A stretch of DNA of 64,000 nt. Source: Afipia sp. (GTDB lineage Bacteria > Pseudomonadota > Alphaproteobacteria > Rhizobiales > Xanthobacteraceae). A program made the position numbers and the translations under genes. This document shows positions 1 through 10,323 of the stretch, one piece after another (position 1 is the first letter of the stretch; the number at the start of each line of letters is the position of its first letter). Below the pieces are notes generated by a model, which was not told the DNA's origin, did no database searches, and saw only the letters and a program-made list of their open reading frames with translations. The DNA is taken from contig JAUSAX010000038.1 of NCBI GenBank assembly GCA_030652315.1, positions 1 to 64,000 of the forward strand. The letters are read 5' to 3'.

Positions 1-432
1 GCGCGCAACCGCGATTCGGTTCTCGGTGCCCTCAAGCTGCGCCACCAGGTCGCGGAACAGCTGGTCGGATTTCAGCGTCGGATAATTTTCCGTCACCACC
101 AGCAGGCGCGACAGCGCGCTGGTCAGTTCGCTTTGCGCGGCCTGGAATTTCTGCAGCGCAGCCGGATCGTTCAGCACTTCGGGGGTCACCTGCACGCTGC
201 CAACCTTGGCGCGTGCATTGGTCACGCCGAGCAGCACATCCTTTTCCTGCTGCGCGAAGCCTTTGACGGAGTTGACGAGGTTCGGCACCAGATCGGCGCG
301 GCGCTGATACTGGTTGACGACCTCGGACCAGCCCGACTTCACCGACTCGTCGTTCTGCTGAATCGCATTGTATCCGCAATTGGTGAGGCTCAGCGACGCC
401 AGCGCTGCGAGGACCGTCAAAATCTTGCGCAT
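1..432 (-). CDS. LemA family protein (partial, runs off the window start)
   Basis: Reverse translation from ATG at 432 gives MRKILTVLAALASLSLTNCGYNAIQQNDESVKSGWSEVVNQYQRRADLVPNLVNSVKGFAQQEKDVL..., a LemA-type N-terminus with a lipoprotein-like signal; absent from the ORF track because it is truncated. Confidence 0.85.
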   Translation of the reverse strand, partial: MRKILTVLAALASLSLTNCGYNAIQQNDESVKSGWSEVVNQYQRRADLVPNLVNSVKGFAQQEKDVLLGVTNARAKVGSVQVTPEVLNDPAALQKFQAAQSELTSALSRLLVVTENYPTLKSDQLFRDLVAQLEGTENRIAVAR

Positions 433-638
433 GAATGATCTCCATAAAAACGCCGGACGCCGGCAAACTGAACGAACAGGCGGGTGACCCTACGATGGTC
501 TTGTGACGACGAGCATACACACTCGCGCCGGCCGGGTGAACCATGCGGAACATGACAGGGTTGCGCAAGGTTTCGCTGGCAACGGACCTTGCTTGCGTTC
601 AAAGTTCTGTTTCGAAACCAACGATCGGAATAGCGACC

Positions 639-1490
639 ATGACTGCCATCGCCGCGACCGGCTCCGAAACCGTCATCGACACCGGCACCGAGGAACTGCT
701 TTGCGTGGTGCGCGAGCGCGTCGCGGTCATTACGCTCAATCGCCCGCATGCGCGCAACTCGCTCTCTGACAATCTGACCCCGGCACTGCGCCGCATGATC
801 AAGCTCTGCGGCGAAGATGCGAATGTCGGCGCCATTCTCATCACCGGTGCGGGCGAGGCCTTCTGCGCCGGCGGAGACATCAAGGGCATGGGCGGCAAGA
901 GCGGCGGCAGCAACGCACCCGAACTGACCTTCGACGAGAAGGTCGCGCGGCTGCAGGAACGTCAGCGCACGCTGACCGGCGCGCTAGTTAATGTGCGGAA
1001 GCCGACCATCGCGGCGCTGCCCGGCCCGGCCGCCGGCGCCGGGCTATCGCTGGCACTGGCGTGTGACCTGCGCATCGCGGCAGAGTCAGCCTTTGTCACC
1101 ACAGCCTATGTGAAGATCGGGCTCAGCGGCGATTACGGCATGTCATGGTTGCTGACGCGCCTCGTCGGCACGTCGCGCGCGCGGGAACTGATGTTCTTCG
1201 GCGAAAAGATTGACGCCAAGCGATGCGAAGCGCTCGGCATCGTCAATCGCGTTGTGCCGGACGACAAGCTGCGCGAGGAAGCCTTCTCCATGGCGAAGCA
1301 GCTTGCTGAAGGTCCATCGACCGCGTTGCGCTTTCTCAAAGACAATCTCGACGAAGCGCTGATGAACGATTTCATGACCTCACTCGATCATGAAGCCGAG
1401 CGCATGGTGCGATCCGCAGGCACTGCAGATCACAAGGAGGCCGTGAAAGCCTTCGTCGAAAAGCGCAAGCCGGTGTTCGGGGAAACTTAA
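639..1490 (+). CDS. Enoyl-CoA hydratase/isomerase family protein
   Basis: Crotonase fold motifs (ITGAGEAFCAGGDIKGM, GPAAGAGLSLALACDLRIA); ORF opens at 543, ATG at 639 is the likelier start. Confidence 0.88.
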   Translation: MTAIAATGSETVIDTGTEELLCVVRERVAVITLNRPHARNSLSDNLTPALRRMIKLCGEDANVGAILITGAGEAFCAGGDIKGMGGKSGGSNAPELTFDEKVARLQERQRTLTGALVNVRKPTIAALPGPAAGAGLSLALACDLRIAAESAFVTTAYVKIGLSGDYGMSWLLTRLVGTSRARELMFFGEKIDAKRCEALGIVNRVVPDDKLREEAFSMAKQLAEGPSTALRFLKDNLDEALMNDFMTSLDHEAERMVRSAGTADHKEAVKAFVEKRKPVFGET

Positions 1491-1511
1491 ATCAACTTCC
1501 GGCTCATCAGC

Positions 1512-1596
1512 CGTCATTGCGAGGAGCACTTGCGACGAAGCAATCCAGTTCTTGCTGTTCTCAAGACTGGATTGCTTCGCTTCGCTCGCAATGACG
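1512..1596. repeat. REP-like inverted repeat, family CGTCATTGCGAG...GAAGCAATCCAG...CTGGATTGCTTCG...CGCAATGACG (copy 1)
   Basis: Self-complementary arms; related copies at 26455 and 29088. Confidence 0.85.
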
Positions 1597-1645
1597 ACTG
1601 ACTGGAGGAGCGTTCTTCCTCTCTCCCACAAGGGAGAGGGAAAAA

Positions 1646-3526
1646 TCACACGCCTTCGAACTGCAGCCGGGCCAGCCGGGCATAGAGACCGTTCTCCGCG
1701 ACCAGCGAGGCGTGAGTGCCCTGCTCGACGATGCGGCCGTTTTCCATCACCAGGATGCGGTCGCAGGACAGGACAGTCGCGAGGCGATGCGCGATCACCA
1801 GCGTGGTGCGGTGGCTCATCAGTTCTTCCAGCGCAGTCTGCACCAGCGTCTCGCTTTCGGCGTCGAGCGATGACGTCGCCTCGTCCAGCAGCAGCAGCGG
1901 CGCATCGCGCAGGATCGCACGCGCAATCGCAATGCGCTGGCGCTGGCCACCGGACAACGTGACACCACGCTCGCCGAGTTGCGTGTCGAAGCCGAGCGGC
2001 AACCGCGTGATGAATTCGGTGGCGTGGGCCAGATCGGCGGCACGCGCGACCTCGGCATCGCTGGCGTCGGGGCGTCCGAAACGGATGTTCTCGCGGGCGC
2101 TGGTGGCGAACACCGCCGAATCCTGCGGCACCAGCGCGATGCGTGAGCGCACCGCAGACGGATCGGCCTCACGAACCGGCACGCCATCGACCGAGATCAC
2201 CCCGGAGGCAGGATCGTAGAACCGCAACAACAGATGAAACAGCGTGCTCTTGCCCGCACCCGATGGTCCGACCACCGCGACCTTTTCGCCGGCTTTCACC
2301 GCGAACGACACGCCATCGACAGCAAGATGATCGGGCCGCGTCGGATAGGAGAACCGCACATTGTCGAACACAACGTCACCGCGCGGCGGCACCGGCAGCG
2401 CGCGCGGGCTAGCAGGCGCGGCGATGTCCGGCTTGATGCGCAGGATTTCGAACAGCCGCTCCGACGCGCCGGACGCCTGAGAAATCTCGCCCCATACCTG
2501 ACTGAGTTCGCCGAGCGCGCCCGCCGCGAACGCGGCATAGAGAATGAACTGGCCCAGCGTTCCGGCGGTGATCTGATGGGTCAGCACATCGTGCGAGCCG
2601 ATCCAGAGGATCGCCACCACGCTGGTGAAAATCAGAAAGATCACGGTCGCGGTGAGGAACGCGCGGGCGCGGGTCGAACTGCGCGCCGCGACATAGGCGC
2701 GATCGACTTCCTTGCCGAACCGCGCCTCGGCCAGCCGCTCGTTGGTGAAAGCCTGCAGCGTGCGGATCGCGCCGATCAGTTCGGAGGCATAGGATGATGC
2801 ATCGGCCAGCGTGTCCTGCGCGCCGCGCGACAGTTTCTGCACGCGGCGGCCGAACGCGACCAGCGGCAGCACGATCAGCGGAATCACCGCCAGCACAATG
2901 CCGGACAGCTTTGGGCTGGTGATAACCATCATGGCGGACGCGCCGACGAACAGCACGAGGTTGCGCAGCGCGATCGACACCGACGCGCCGACCGCCGACT
3001 TGATCTGCGTGGTGTCGGCGGTCAGGCGCGAGACCAGTTCGCCGCTGTGCGCGGTATCGAAGAACGACGGCGACAGCGATGTCAGATGTTTGAACACGTC
3101 GCGACGCAGATCGGCGACGATGCGTTCTCCCAAGGTAATGACGAGGTAATAGCGCGCGGCACTGGCGCAGGCGAGCACCGCCACCACCGCGATCATCACC
3201 GCGAAGTAGCTGTTGATCAGCGCGATGCCTTCGGGGCTGAACCCGAAATCGATCATGCGGCGCACCGCAAGCGGCACCGCCAACGTCGCCGCCGAGGCGA
3301 CGATCAGCGCCACCAGCGCACCGAGTGCCTGTCCGCGATAGCGCGCCACGTAGGGCACCAGCGCCATCAGGGGCCGCAGCTTCACGCCGCGGGATTTCTT
3401 CCGCGATGTCTCCGGCGCATCAGGCGACGGCCCCGCAGCAGGCGTGGAGACCCCTTTGACCGCTCCCGCCTCCCGCGCCAGCGCGGATGGCAGACCCGGA
3501 TCTTCAACGCGTTCCACTGCACTCAT
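1646..3526 (-). CDS. ABC transporter, fused permease and ATP-binding protein (MsbA/ABCB-like)
   Basis: TM region plus Walker A GPSGAGKST, signature LSGGQRQRIAIARAIL, Walker B LLLLDEATSSLD. Confidence 0.92.
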   Translation of the reverse strand: MSAVERVEDPGLPSALAREAGAVKGVSTPAAGPSPDAPETSRKKSRGVKLRPLMALVPYVARYRGQALGALVALIVASAATLAVPLAVRRMIDFGFSPEGIALINSYFAVMIAVVAVLACASAARYYLVITLGERIVADLRRDVFKHLTSLSPSFFDTAHSGELVSRLTADTTQIKSAVGASVSIALRNLVLFVGASAMMVITSPKLSGIVLAVIPLIVLPLVAFGRRVQKLSRGAQDTLADASSYASELIGAIRTLQAFTNERLAEARFGKEVDRAYVAARSSTRARAFLTATVIFLIFTSVVAILWIGSHDVLTHQITAGTLGQFILYAAFAAGALGELSQVWGEISQASGASERLFEILRIKPDIAAPASPRALPVPPRGDVVFDNVRFSYPTRPDHLAVDGVSFAVKAGEKVAVVGPSGAGKSTLFHLLLRFYDPASGVISVDGVPVREADPSAVRSRIALVPQDSAVFATSARENIRFGRPDASDAEVARAADLAHATEFITRLPLGFDTQLGERGVTLSGGQRQRIAIARAILRDAPLLLLDEATSSLDAESETLVQTALEELMSHRTTLVIAHRLATVLSCDRILVMENGRIVEQGTHASLVAENGLYARLARLQFEGV

Positions 3527-3691
3527 CTTGTATTGGCCGCCGTGTTGCTTTCTGGCCCTCAGATAGGCCCCATAGCAGGCGCTGGCAAATGACGTTCTCA
3601 GCTTGTTTCACGGCCTGTCCTGCGATATAGAGCGGCCAAATTCGTCCCGAACATTCCCGATCTGTGGGCGCACGGCGCCAGAGGATTTGCC

Positions 3692-3919
3692 ATGAAAGCC
3701 GAAATTCACCCGGATTATCATACAATTAAGGTCGTTATGACCGACGGGACCGAGTACCTGACCCGCTCGACCTATGGCAAGGAAGGCGACACGTTGAACC
3801 TCGATATCGACTCCAAGTCGCATCCGGCATGGACCGGCGGTACCCAGCAGCTGCTCGACCGCGGCGGCCGCGTTTCGCGCTTCCAGAAGAAGTTTTCGGG
3901 CTTCCTCAAGAAGGACTGA
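3692..3919 (+). CDS. rpmE: 50S ribosomal protein L31
   Basis: [50 protein letters not shown]... typical L31. Confidence 0.96.
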   Translation: MKAEIHPDYHTIKVVMTDGTEYLTRSTYGKEGDTLNLDIDSKSHPAWTGGTQQLLDRGGRVSRFQKKFSGFLKKD

Positions 3920-3951
3920 TCCTTCTCAGGGTTCGGATTGCGCACAAATAC

Positions 3952-3986
3952 AAACGCCCCGGCATGTGCTGGGGCGTTTTTATTTT
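3952..3986 (+). terminator. Rho-independent terminator of rpmE
   Basis: AACGCCCC-GGCATGTGCT-GGGGCGTT followed by TTTATTTT. Confidence 0.85.
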
Positions 3987-4003
3987 GACTGGAAGGTTCG
4001 TTT

Positions 4004-4088
4004 CGTCATGCCCGGACTTGTTCCGGGCATCCACGTTTCGAACAATTCGAACAAGACGTGGATGGCCGGGATAAACCCGGCCATGACG
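4004..4088. repeat. REP-like repeat CGTCATGCCCGG...CCGGGCATCCACG...CGTGGATGGCCGGG...CCCGGCCATGACG (copy 1)
   Basis: Nested palindromes; copies at 11820 and 21910. Confidence 0.87.
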
Positions 4089-4124
4089 CAAACATGGAAC
4101 TGTCGCGATACGGCTTGCGTCTGC

Positions 4125-4631
4125 TTACCGCTCGAAAGCGGCCTTCAGCATGTTCATCTGCGGCACCAGCGGATTGCCGATCGAAAGATGCTCAGAGGCC
4201 GACGTATGGATCGTCATATCGAGCCGGCGCACCTTGGATTGCAGCGCCATCGAGCGCGACACGAGTTCCTGCAATTGCTCTGGCAACTTTGCGAGCATGT
4301 CGTCCGGGCAGGGATCGGCAGCCGTCAGCTTGACCTTGGTCTTTTCGCGATTGGCCTGATGCAGCGTCATCTCGCCTTCCTTGACTGCGCGATGCAGCAG
4401 CAGCCACGAAGCCAGCTGCATCAGCCGCGTCGTCAGCCGCATGCTTTCGGTCGCATAGCTCAGGCTGACCGAACGCTCGAGCACCTTGGCCTCGGTACGG
4501 CCCGGCCCGTCGAGATAGGCAGCGGTCTCTTCGACGAGATCCATCCCTTCGCGGAACAAGGTCCCGAAGGCGGGTGAATTTGTGATCCTCTCACTGAGAA
4601 GAACAAGATCGGCTACGCCCTGGTCGGACAT
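4125..4631 (-). CDS. rcdA: DUF1465 / RcdA-like protein (regulator of CtrA degradation family)
   Basis: MSDQGVADLVLLSERITNSPAFGTLFREGMDLVEETAAYLDGPGR... resembles alphaproteobacterial DUF1465/RcdA. Confidence 0.75.
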   Translation of the reverse strand: MSDQGVADLVLLSERITNSPAFGTLFREGMDLVEETAAYLDGPGRTEAKVLERSVSLSYATESMRLTTRLMQLASWLLLHRAVKEGEMTLHQANREKTKVKLTAADPCPDDMLAKLPEQLQELVSRSMALQSKVRRLDMTIHTSASEHLSIGNPLVPQMNMLKAAFER

Positions 4632-4800
4632 GGTTAACGCCTCACGCTGTTACGCTGATTTTTTTATGATGAACAAATGATTGCGCGCCCGCGGCCGGGA
4701 GTCCAGCCACTTGCGATAACAATGAGGAGATATGGTTTCCAACGGGATGCCGCGCGCGGCAAAACGGGCCCGCAAAGATTAACAGAGCGGGCAAAAAAGA

Positions 4801-4826
4801 GCCGCCGTTTCCGGCGGCTTTTGAAA
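4801..4826 (-). terminator. Bidirectional-looking terminator hairpin
   Basis: AAAAAAGA-GCCGCC-GTTTCC-GGCGGC-TTTTG; T-rich on both strands. Confidence 0.65.
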
Positions 4827-4989
4827 GTTGATAACAGGGAGGCGTCAAACAGAGTGGACAGGAGCCACTCGGTGTCCAAACAAGGACAATCAAAGTCATA
4901 AACCCGAAAGCTTAATACGCCGTAAATGAACGATTCCCTTTACGGTTCCTTTGCAATTGCTCGGAACCCGCACTCACGATTTCCTGCGC

Positions 4990-5181
4990 TTACGATTTGA
5001 AGAACGCATTCGCAGCATCGCGGCTGGCGCGCTTTTTCGTGGCGTCGGCTTTCAACCGTTCGATCTCAGCCGCCAGTGCTGCAATGCGGTCTTCGATATC
5101 CTCGAACGACAGCAGCGACAGGTCCTGCCCGAGTTCGTGGGTGATTTTCTTCCTTGGCTTGTCGTCGTCATCGCCGGCCAT
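4990..5181 (-). CDS. DUF1192 family protein
   Basis: MAGDDDDKPRKKITHELGQDLSLLSFEDIEDRIAALAAEIERLKAD... short coiled protein of the DUF1192 type. Confidence 0.8.
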   Translation of the reverse strand: MAGDDDDKPRKKITHELGQDLSLLSFEDIEDRIAALAAEIERLKADATKKRASRDAANAFFKS

Positions 5182-5251
5182 GCTTCCCTCCCGTCGCTCG
5201 CCCGATTATAGCTGCATCATCATTCCCCGCCCACCGCCGCAAGGACACCTC

Positions 5252-6250
5252 ATGGACAAGCTGCCCGCACAAATGACCGCGATCGCGATTTCGAAACCCG
5301 GCGGCCCCGAGGTGCTGGTGCCCGAACAACGTCCGGTGCCTAAGCCGGGACCGAATGAAATCCTCATCAAGGTTGCCGCCGCCGGCGTGAACCGTCCCGA
5401 CGTGTTGCAGCGCCTGGGACTCTATCCGGTGCCTCCCGGCGCAAGCGACCTTCCCGGTCTCGAAATCTCCGGCGAAGTCGTCGCGCTCGGCGACGGCGTC
5501 ACCAAGCGCAAGATCGGCGACAAGGTGATGTCGCTGGTCGCGGGCGGCGGCTACGCCGAGTACTGCATCACCCACGAGACTCACGCGATGTCGGTGCCAA
5601 AAGGGCTTTCGATGACGGAAGCCGGCGCTGTCGCCGAAACGCTGATGACGGTCTGGCACAACGTGTTCGAGCGCGGCGGATTGAAACCGAATGAGACGCT
5701 TCTCATTCATGGCGGCTCGTCCGGCATCGGCACCATGGCCATTCAAATGGCGAAAGCGCATGGCGCCAAGGTGTTCGTCACCGTCGGCGGACAGGACAAG
5801 GTCGATGCCTGCCTCAAGCTCGGCGCAGATGCGGCGATCAACTACAAGACCGAAGACTTCGTCGAAAAGACCAAGGCCCTGACCAACGGCGCAGGCGTCA
5901 ACGTCATTCTCGACATGGTCGGCGGCGATTACATCGATCGCAACTACGAGGCCGCCGCTGTCGAGGGCCGCATCGTCCAGATCGCGTTCCTCGGCGGTTC
6001 CAAAGCAACGCCGAATTTCGCCAAGCTGATGATGAAGCGGCTCCACCACACCGGCTCGACGCTGCGCCCGCGCTCAGTCGCCGACAAGGCGGCTATGGTC
6101 AGTGCAATTGAGGCCAAGGCCATGCCCTGGTTTGCCGATGGCCGCGTCAAACCCCTGATGGACAGCTCATTCCCGCTGAAAGAGGCTTCAAAAGCCCATG
6201 CGCGGATGGAAACCAGCCAACATATTGGCAAAATTGTGCTAACGCTTTAA
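5252..6250 (+). CDS. NAD(P)H-quinone oxidoreductase (zinc-independent MDR/PIG3-like)
   Basis: AAGVNRPDVLQRLGLYPVPPGASDLPGLEISGEVV, LIHGGSSGIGTMAIQMAKAHGA; ORF opens at 4997 but ATG at 5252 fits homologs. Confidence 0.9.
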   Translation: MDKLPAQMTAIAISKPGGPEVLVPEQRPVPKPGPNEILIKVAAAGVNRPDVLQRLGLYPVPPGASDLPGLEISGEVVALGDGVTKRKIGDKVMSLVAGGGYAEYCITHETHAMSVPKGLSMTEAGAVAETLMTVWHNVFERGGLKPNETLLIHGGSSGIGTMAIQMAKAHGAKVFVTVGGQDKVDACLKLGADAAINYKTEDFVEKTKALTNGAGVNVILDMVGGDYIDRNYEAAAVEGRIVQIAFLGGSKATPNFAKLMMKRLHHTGSTLRPRSVADKAAMVSAIEAKAMPWFADGRVKPLMDSSFPLKEASKAHARMETSQHIGKIVLTL

Positions 6251-6360
6251 CGCTGGGGAACCCATCGAAACCCTTTGATTTGCTTCATATTCGTGGCATT
6301 TATCGCGTTCCTACCGGCGGGTCTTGTTAACCCCGCCGGGCCCAACGCGGAGAGCTGACT

Positions 6361-9300
6361 TTGCGCTCGATCAGAGGCTTCGCGCTGCAAGTGTTCCACA
6401 TCCGAAGTTCGCTTCGTATCGCAGCGCTCTCATTTCTGCTGAGCTTGATGCTCTTCGCCGCCGCACAGCCGGCGCATGCGCTCGACGCCATCAGCGTCCG
6501 CGGCGACGCGCCCGCGATCGATCTCACCGGCGTGCTCGAGTTCCAGCGCAGCGACACTGACCGTATCCAGGTTTCCACCGCGCCCGGCACCGACGGCATC
6601 GTCCGCCGCATCGAAGTGCGCGCGCGCGAAGGCGGCCAGAACTGGATCGTGTTCGCGCTGACCAACAACACCGACGACCAGCTCGACCGCCTGATCGTCG
6701 TACCGCATTACCGCATTGTGTCATCAGGATTGCTGTGGCCCGATCTCGGCCTGTCGCGCATCGCCTCGATCACGCCCTCGACCGGCGACCGCCCTGAGCG
6801 TCAGGACAATGCCACCGCCGACGTGTTCCGCATCACGCTCGACCCCGGCGCGGTGATCACCTTCGTCGCCGAACTGCGCACCGACAAGATTCCGCAGCTC
6901 TATCTCTGGGAGCCGGAAGCCTACAAGGACAAGGTCAACTCGTTCACGCTCTACCAGGGCATCGTCATCGGCATTTCCGGATTGCTGGCGCTGGTGCTGA
7001 CCATCCTGTTCGTGGTCAAGGGCAGCATCATGTTCCCGGCCGCCGCGGCGCTGGCGTGGGCGGTTCTGGTTTACATCGGCGTCGACTTCGGATTCTGGGG
7101 CAAGGTGTTCGACATGTCGGCCGGCGCGGAGCGCGTGTGGCGCGCCTCCGGTGAAGCCATGCTGGCGGCGACGCTGCTGGTGTTTCTGTTCGCCTATCTC
7201 AACCTGTCGCGATGGCACGTGCGCTACTCGCACATCACCATGGGCTGGCTGCTGTTTCTCGGCGCGCTGGTCGCGCTCGCTTTGTTCGATCCTGCGGTCG
7301 CGTCCGGTATTGCGCGCATCTCGCTGGCGCTGATCGCCGTATTTGGCTTCGCGCTGATCGTTTACCTCTCGACCCACGGCTTCGACCGCGCCGTGCTGCT
7401 GATCCCGACCTGGTTCCTGCTGCTCGTCTGGGTCATGGCCGCAGGTATGACCATCGCGGGCGGCGTCACCAACGATATCGTCGGACCGGCGCTGCTCGGC
7501 GGCCTTGTGCTGATCGTGATGCTGATCGGATTCACGGTGATGCAGCACGCCTTCGCAGGCGGCGGCGCCACCAACGGCGTGGTGTCCGACGTCGAGCGCC
7601 GCGCGCTGGCGCTGACCGGCTCCGGCGACCTGATCTGGGACTGGGACGTCTCGGCGGACAAGGTGTTCACCAGCCCCGAAACCGAAGTTCTGCTCGGGTT
7701 GAAGCGCGGCACCCTCGAAGGGCCTGCCGCGAAGTGGCTCGAAGTGCTGCACCCGCTGGATCAGGACCGTTTCCGTGCTGCGCTGGACAGCGTGCTCGAT
7801 CAACGCCGCGGACGTTTGGTTCAGGACTTCAGGCTGCGCACGCCCGACGGCCATTTTATGTGGTTCGCGCTCAAGGCGCGCCCGGTGGTCGGCTCCGATG
7901 GCGAAGTGTCCCGCGTGGTCGGCACGCTCACCGACGTCACCGAAGCCAAGAATTCCGAAGAACGTCTGCTGCACGATTCAGTGCACGACAATCTGACCGG
8001 TCTGCCGAACCGCCAGCTCTTCATCGATCGCCTCGGCTCGGTTGCGATGTTCGCCAAGACCACGCCGAACCTGCGCCCCACCGTGATGGTGATCGATCTC
8101 GACCGCTTCAAGCAGGTCAACGATTCCGTCGGCATCGCGGTCGGCGATTCGATCCTGCTGACGCTGGCGCGGCGGCTCGCGCGCATCCTTAAGCCCCAGG
8201 ACACGCTGGCGCGTCTGGCGGGCGACCAGTTCGGCCTGATCCTGACCTCGGAGCATGAGCCCGCGCGGATCACGGCGTTCGCCGAAACCATTCGCAAGAC
8301 CATCCGCGCACCGATCGCCTTCGACGGCCGCGAGATCTTCCTGACCGCGTCGATTGGCCTTGCACTCAGCGATCCGCAGATCCCGCTGACCGAGGAGATC
8401 ATCAAGGACGCCGAATTGGCGATGTATCATTCCAAGCGCATCGGCGGCGACCGCATCGACGTCTACAAACCGGCCATGCGCGCGCGCAAGACCGACCGCC
8501 TCGCACTGGAAGCCGAACTGCGCCGCGCCATCGAGCGCGAAGAGATCACGATTCTCTATCAACCCATCGTGCGGCTGGAAGATCGCACCATCGCGGGCTT
8601 CGAGGCACTGGCGCGCTGGGATCATCCAAAGCTCGGCCGCATGTCGCCGTCGGAGTTCATTTCGATCGCGGAAGAAATCGGCCTGATCGTCGAGCTCGGC
8701 CTGTTCGTGATGGACACCACCGCCAAGCAGCTTGCGATCTGGCAACGCACAGTCCGGTCGCGCGAGCCGATCTTCGCCAGCGTCAATGTCTCTTCGCGGC
8801 AATTGCTGCGCCACGATCTCATCCACGACGTGCGCGGCGTGCTGTCGCGTTCCGCCGTGGCGCGCGGATCACTCAAGCTCGAGCTGACCGAGTCGCTGGT
8901 GATGGAAAACCCCGAACACGCCTCCCAGATGCTGCACCGGATCAAGGAGCTCGGTGTCGGCCTGTCGCTCGACGATTTCGGCACCGGCCACTCCTCGCTC
9001 GCTTATCTGCAGCGCTTCCCGTTCGACACCATCAAGATCGACCAGTCGTTCGTGCGCACCTCCAGCCGCGGCGCGCGGCCGGTGCTGCTGAAATCGATTG
9101 TCGCGCTGGCGCACGACCTCAACATGGAAGTGGTCGCCGAGGGCGCAGAGACGGACTCCGATGCGGTCGAGCTGTTTCAGTTGGGCTGCGAATATGCGCA
9201 GGGCTTCGCCTTCGGCGAGCCGATCGACGCCGACGCCACGGTTCGGCTGCTCACGGGCGAGAAGGTTCCGCAGCCGCGCAACCGCCGGCAAAGCATCCGC

Positions 9301-9375
9301 AATATCACAACGCCGGCTTCAACAACCGCCCCTGCACCCGCACCCGCCGCCGTGCCCGGCCCCGGACCGGCGTAA
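6361..9375 (+). CDS. Membrane PAS-GGDEF-EAL protein (degenerate GGDEF, intact EAL)
   Basis: TTG start, signal and TM region, PAS/PAC, GGDEF replaced by AGDQF, GFEALARWDHP and DDFGTGHSSLAYLQRFPFDTIKID. Confidence 0.9.
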   Translation: MRSIRGFALQVFHIRSSLRIAALSFLLSLMLFAAAQPAHALDAISVRGDAPAIDLTGVLEFQRSDTDRIQVSTAPGTDGIVRRIEVRAREGGQNWIVFALTNNTDDQLDRLIVVPHYRIVSSGLLWPDLGLSRIASITPSTGDRPERQDNATADVFRITLDPGAVITFVAELRTDKIPQLYLWEPEAYKDKVNSFTLYQGIVIGISGLLALVLTILFVVKGSIMFPAAAALAWAVLVYIGVDFGFWGKVFDMSAGAERVWRASGEAMLAATLLVFLFAYLNLSRWHVRYSHITMGWLLFLGALVALALFDPAVASGIARISLALIAVFGFALIVYLSTHGFDRAVLLIPTWFLLLVWVMAAGMTIAGGVTNDIVGPALLGGLVLIVMLIGFTVMQHAFAGGGATNGVVSDVERRALALTGSGDLIWDWDVSADKVFTSPETEVLLGLKRGTLEGPAAKWLEVLHPLDQDRFRAALDSVLDQRRGRLVQDFRLRTPDGHFMWFALKARPVVGSDGEVSRVVGTLTDVTEAKNSEERLLHDSVHDNLTGLPNRQLFIDRLGSVAMFAKTTPNLRPTVMVIDLDRFKQVNDSVGIAVGDSILLTLARRLARILKPQDTLARLAGDQFGLILTSEHEPARITAFAETIRKTIRAPIAFDGREIFLTASIGLALSDPQIPLTEEIIKDAELAMYHSKRIGGDRIDVYKPAMRARKTDRLALEAELRRAIEREEITILYQPIVRLEDRTIAGFEALARWDHPKLGRMSPSEFISIAEEIGLIVELGLFVMDTTAKQLAIWQRTVRSREPIFASVNVSSRQLLRHDLIHDVRGVLSRSAVARGSLKLELTESLVMENPEHASQMLHRIKELGVGLSLDDFGTGHSSLAYLQRFPFDTIKIDQSFVRTSSRGARPVLLKSIVALAHDLNMEVVAEGAETDSDAVELFQLGCEYAQGFAFGEPIDADATVRLLTGEKVPQPRNRRQSIRNITTPASTTAPAPAPAAVPGPGPA

Positions 9376-9384
9376 GAAATCGGA

Positions 9385-9493
9385 GTCATTCCGGGGCGCG
9401 AGTGAAACGAGCGAACCCGGAATCTCGCGCAACAAACCCACGTCGATGCTGATGGAGATTCCGGGTCCGCGCAAAAGCGCGTCCCGGAATGAC
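9385..9493. repeat. REP-like repeat GTCATTCCGGGGCGCG...GCGTCCCGGAATGAC
   Basis: Terminal inverted arms GTCATTCCGGG/CCCGGAATGAC with internal inverted GAACCCGGAATCTC / GAGATTCCGGGTC. Confidence 0.8.
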
Positions 9494-9513
9494 GGGGTTA
9501 TGCTCGTGAGAAT

Positions 9514-10221
9514 CTAAGCGTGGCCGGCTTGGTTCGACAGCATGGCCAGATCGATGCCGATCTTCTCCAGCGCGCGCTGATACTTGTCCTCGGCATCTAA
9601 TCCGAAAATCAGATCCGCATCGGCGGGACAATGCAGCCAGCCATTGTGCTGGATCTCGTTCTCAAGCTGGCCCGGCGCCCAGCCGGCGTATCCCAGCGCC
9701 AGGACGGCGTGCTTGGGGCCTGATCCGGCGGCGATGGCCTTGAGAATATCCAGCGTCGCAGTGAGACAGATGCCGTCATCGATCGGCAGCGTCGCGTCCT
9801 TGATGAAGAAATCGCTCGAATGAAGCACGAAGCCGCGGCTGGTATCGACCGGTCCGCCTTTCAGGACTTTCATGTCCTCGGCGCTGCCGCGCAGCTTGAT
9901 CTGATCGGCCTTGTTGATGATGTCGAGCTGCACCAGCAGTTGCGGGAAGTCGATGCTACCGGCGGGACGGTTGACGATGATGCCCATCGCGCCTTCGGAC
10001 GAATGGGCGCACAGATAGATCACCGAGCGGGCGAAGCGCTCGTCGTCCATTACGGGCATGGCAATCAGCAACTGACCGTCGAGATAACCAACGCCGGATG
10101 TCTCGCCTTCAGCCACGATCTGACCACCAGCAGGCTTTTCGGTCTTCTTGCGCATGGCCTTCATTCGCAAACGACTCTCATGCTGTTCAACCATCCTGAT
10201 ATCGGGTGTCTGTTCTGTCAA
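9514..10221 (-). CDS. YqgE/AlgH family protein
   Basis: [41 protein letters not shown] characteristic of the family; a downstream start is possible. Confidence 0.9.
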   Translation of the reverse strand: MTEQTPDIRMVEQHESRLRMKAMRKKTEKPAGGQIVAEGETSGVGYLDGQLLIAMPVMDDERFARSVIYLCAHSSEGAMGIIVNRPAGSIDFPQLLVQLDIINKADQIKLRGSAEDMKVLKGGPVDTSRGFVLHSSDFFIKDATLPIDDGICLTATLDILKAIAAGSGPKHAVLALGYAGWAPGQLENEIQHNGWLHCPADADLIFGLDAEDKYQRALEKIGIDLAMLSNQAGHA

Positions 10222-10323
10222 TCAAGCGCCGACGCGGCGCGGTGAGCGACGTTTGGCCGCGAAAAAGACCGGATCACGGGCAATTCAATGGTTCACGGGG
10301 ATACCACCCTGTAAGGATGTGTG

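Noticed and set aside
6724-7974. 416-aa minus-strand ORF
   Set aside because: Antisense shadow of the GGDEF/EAL gene
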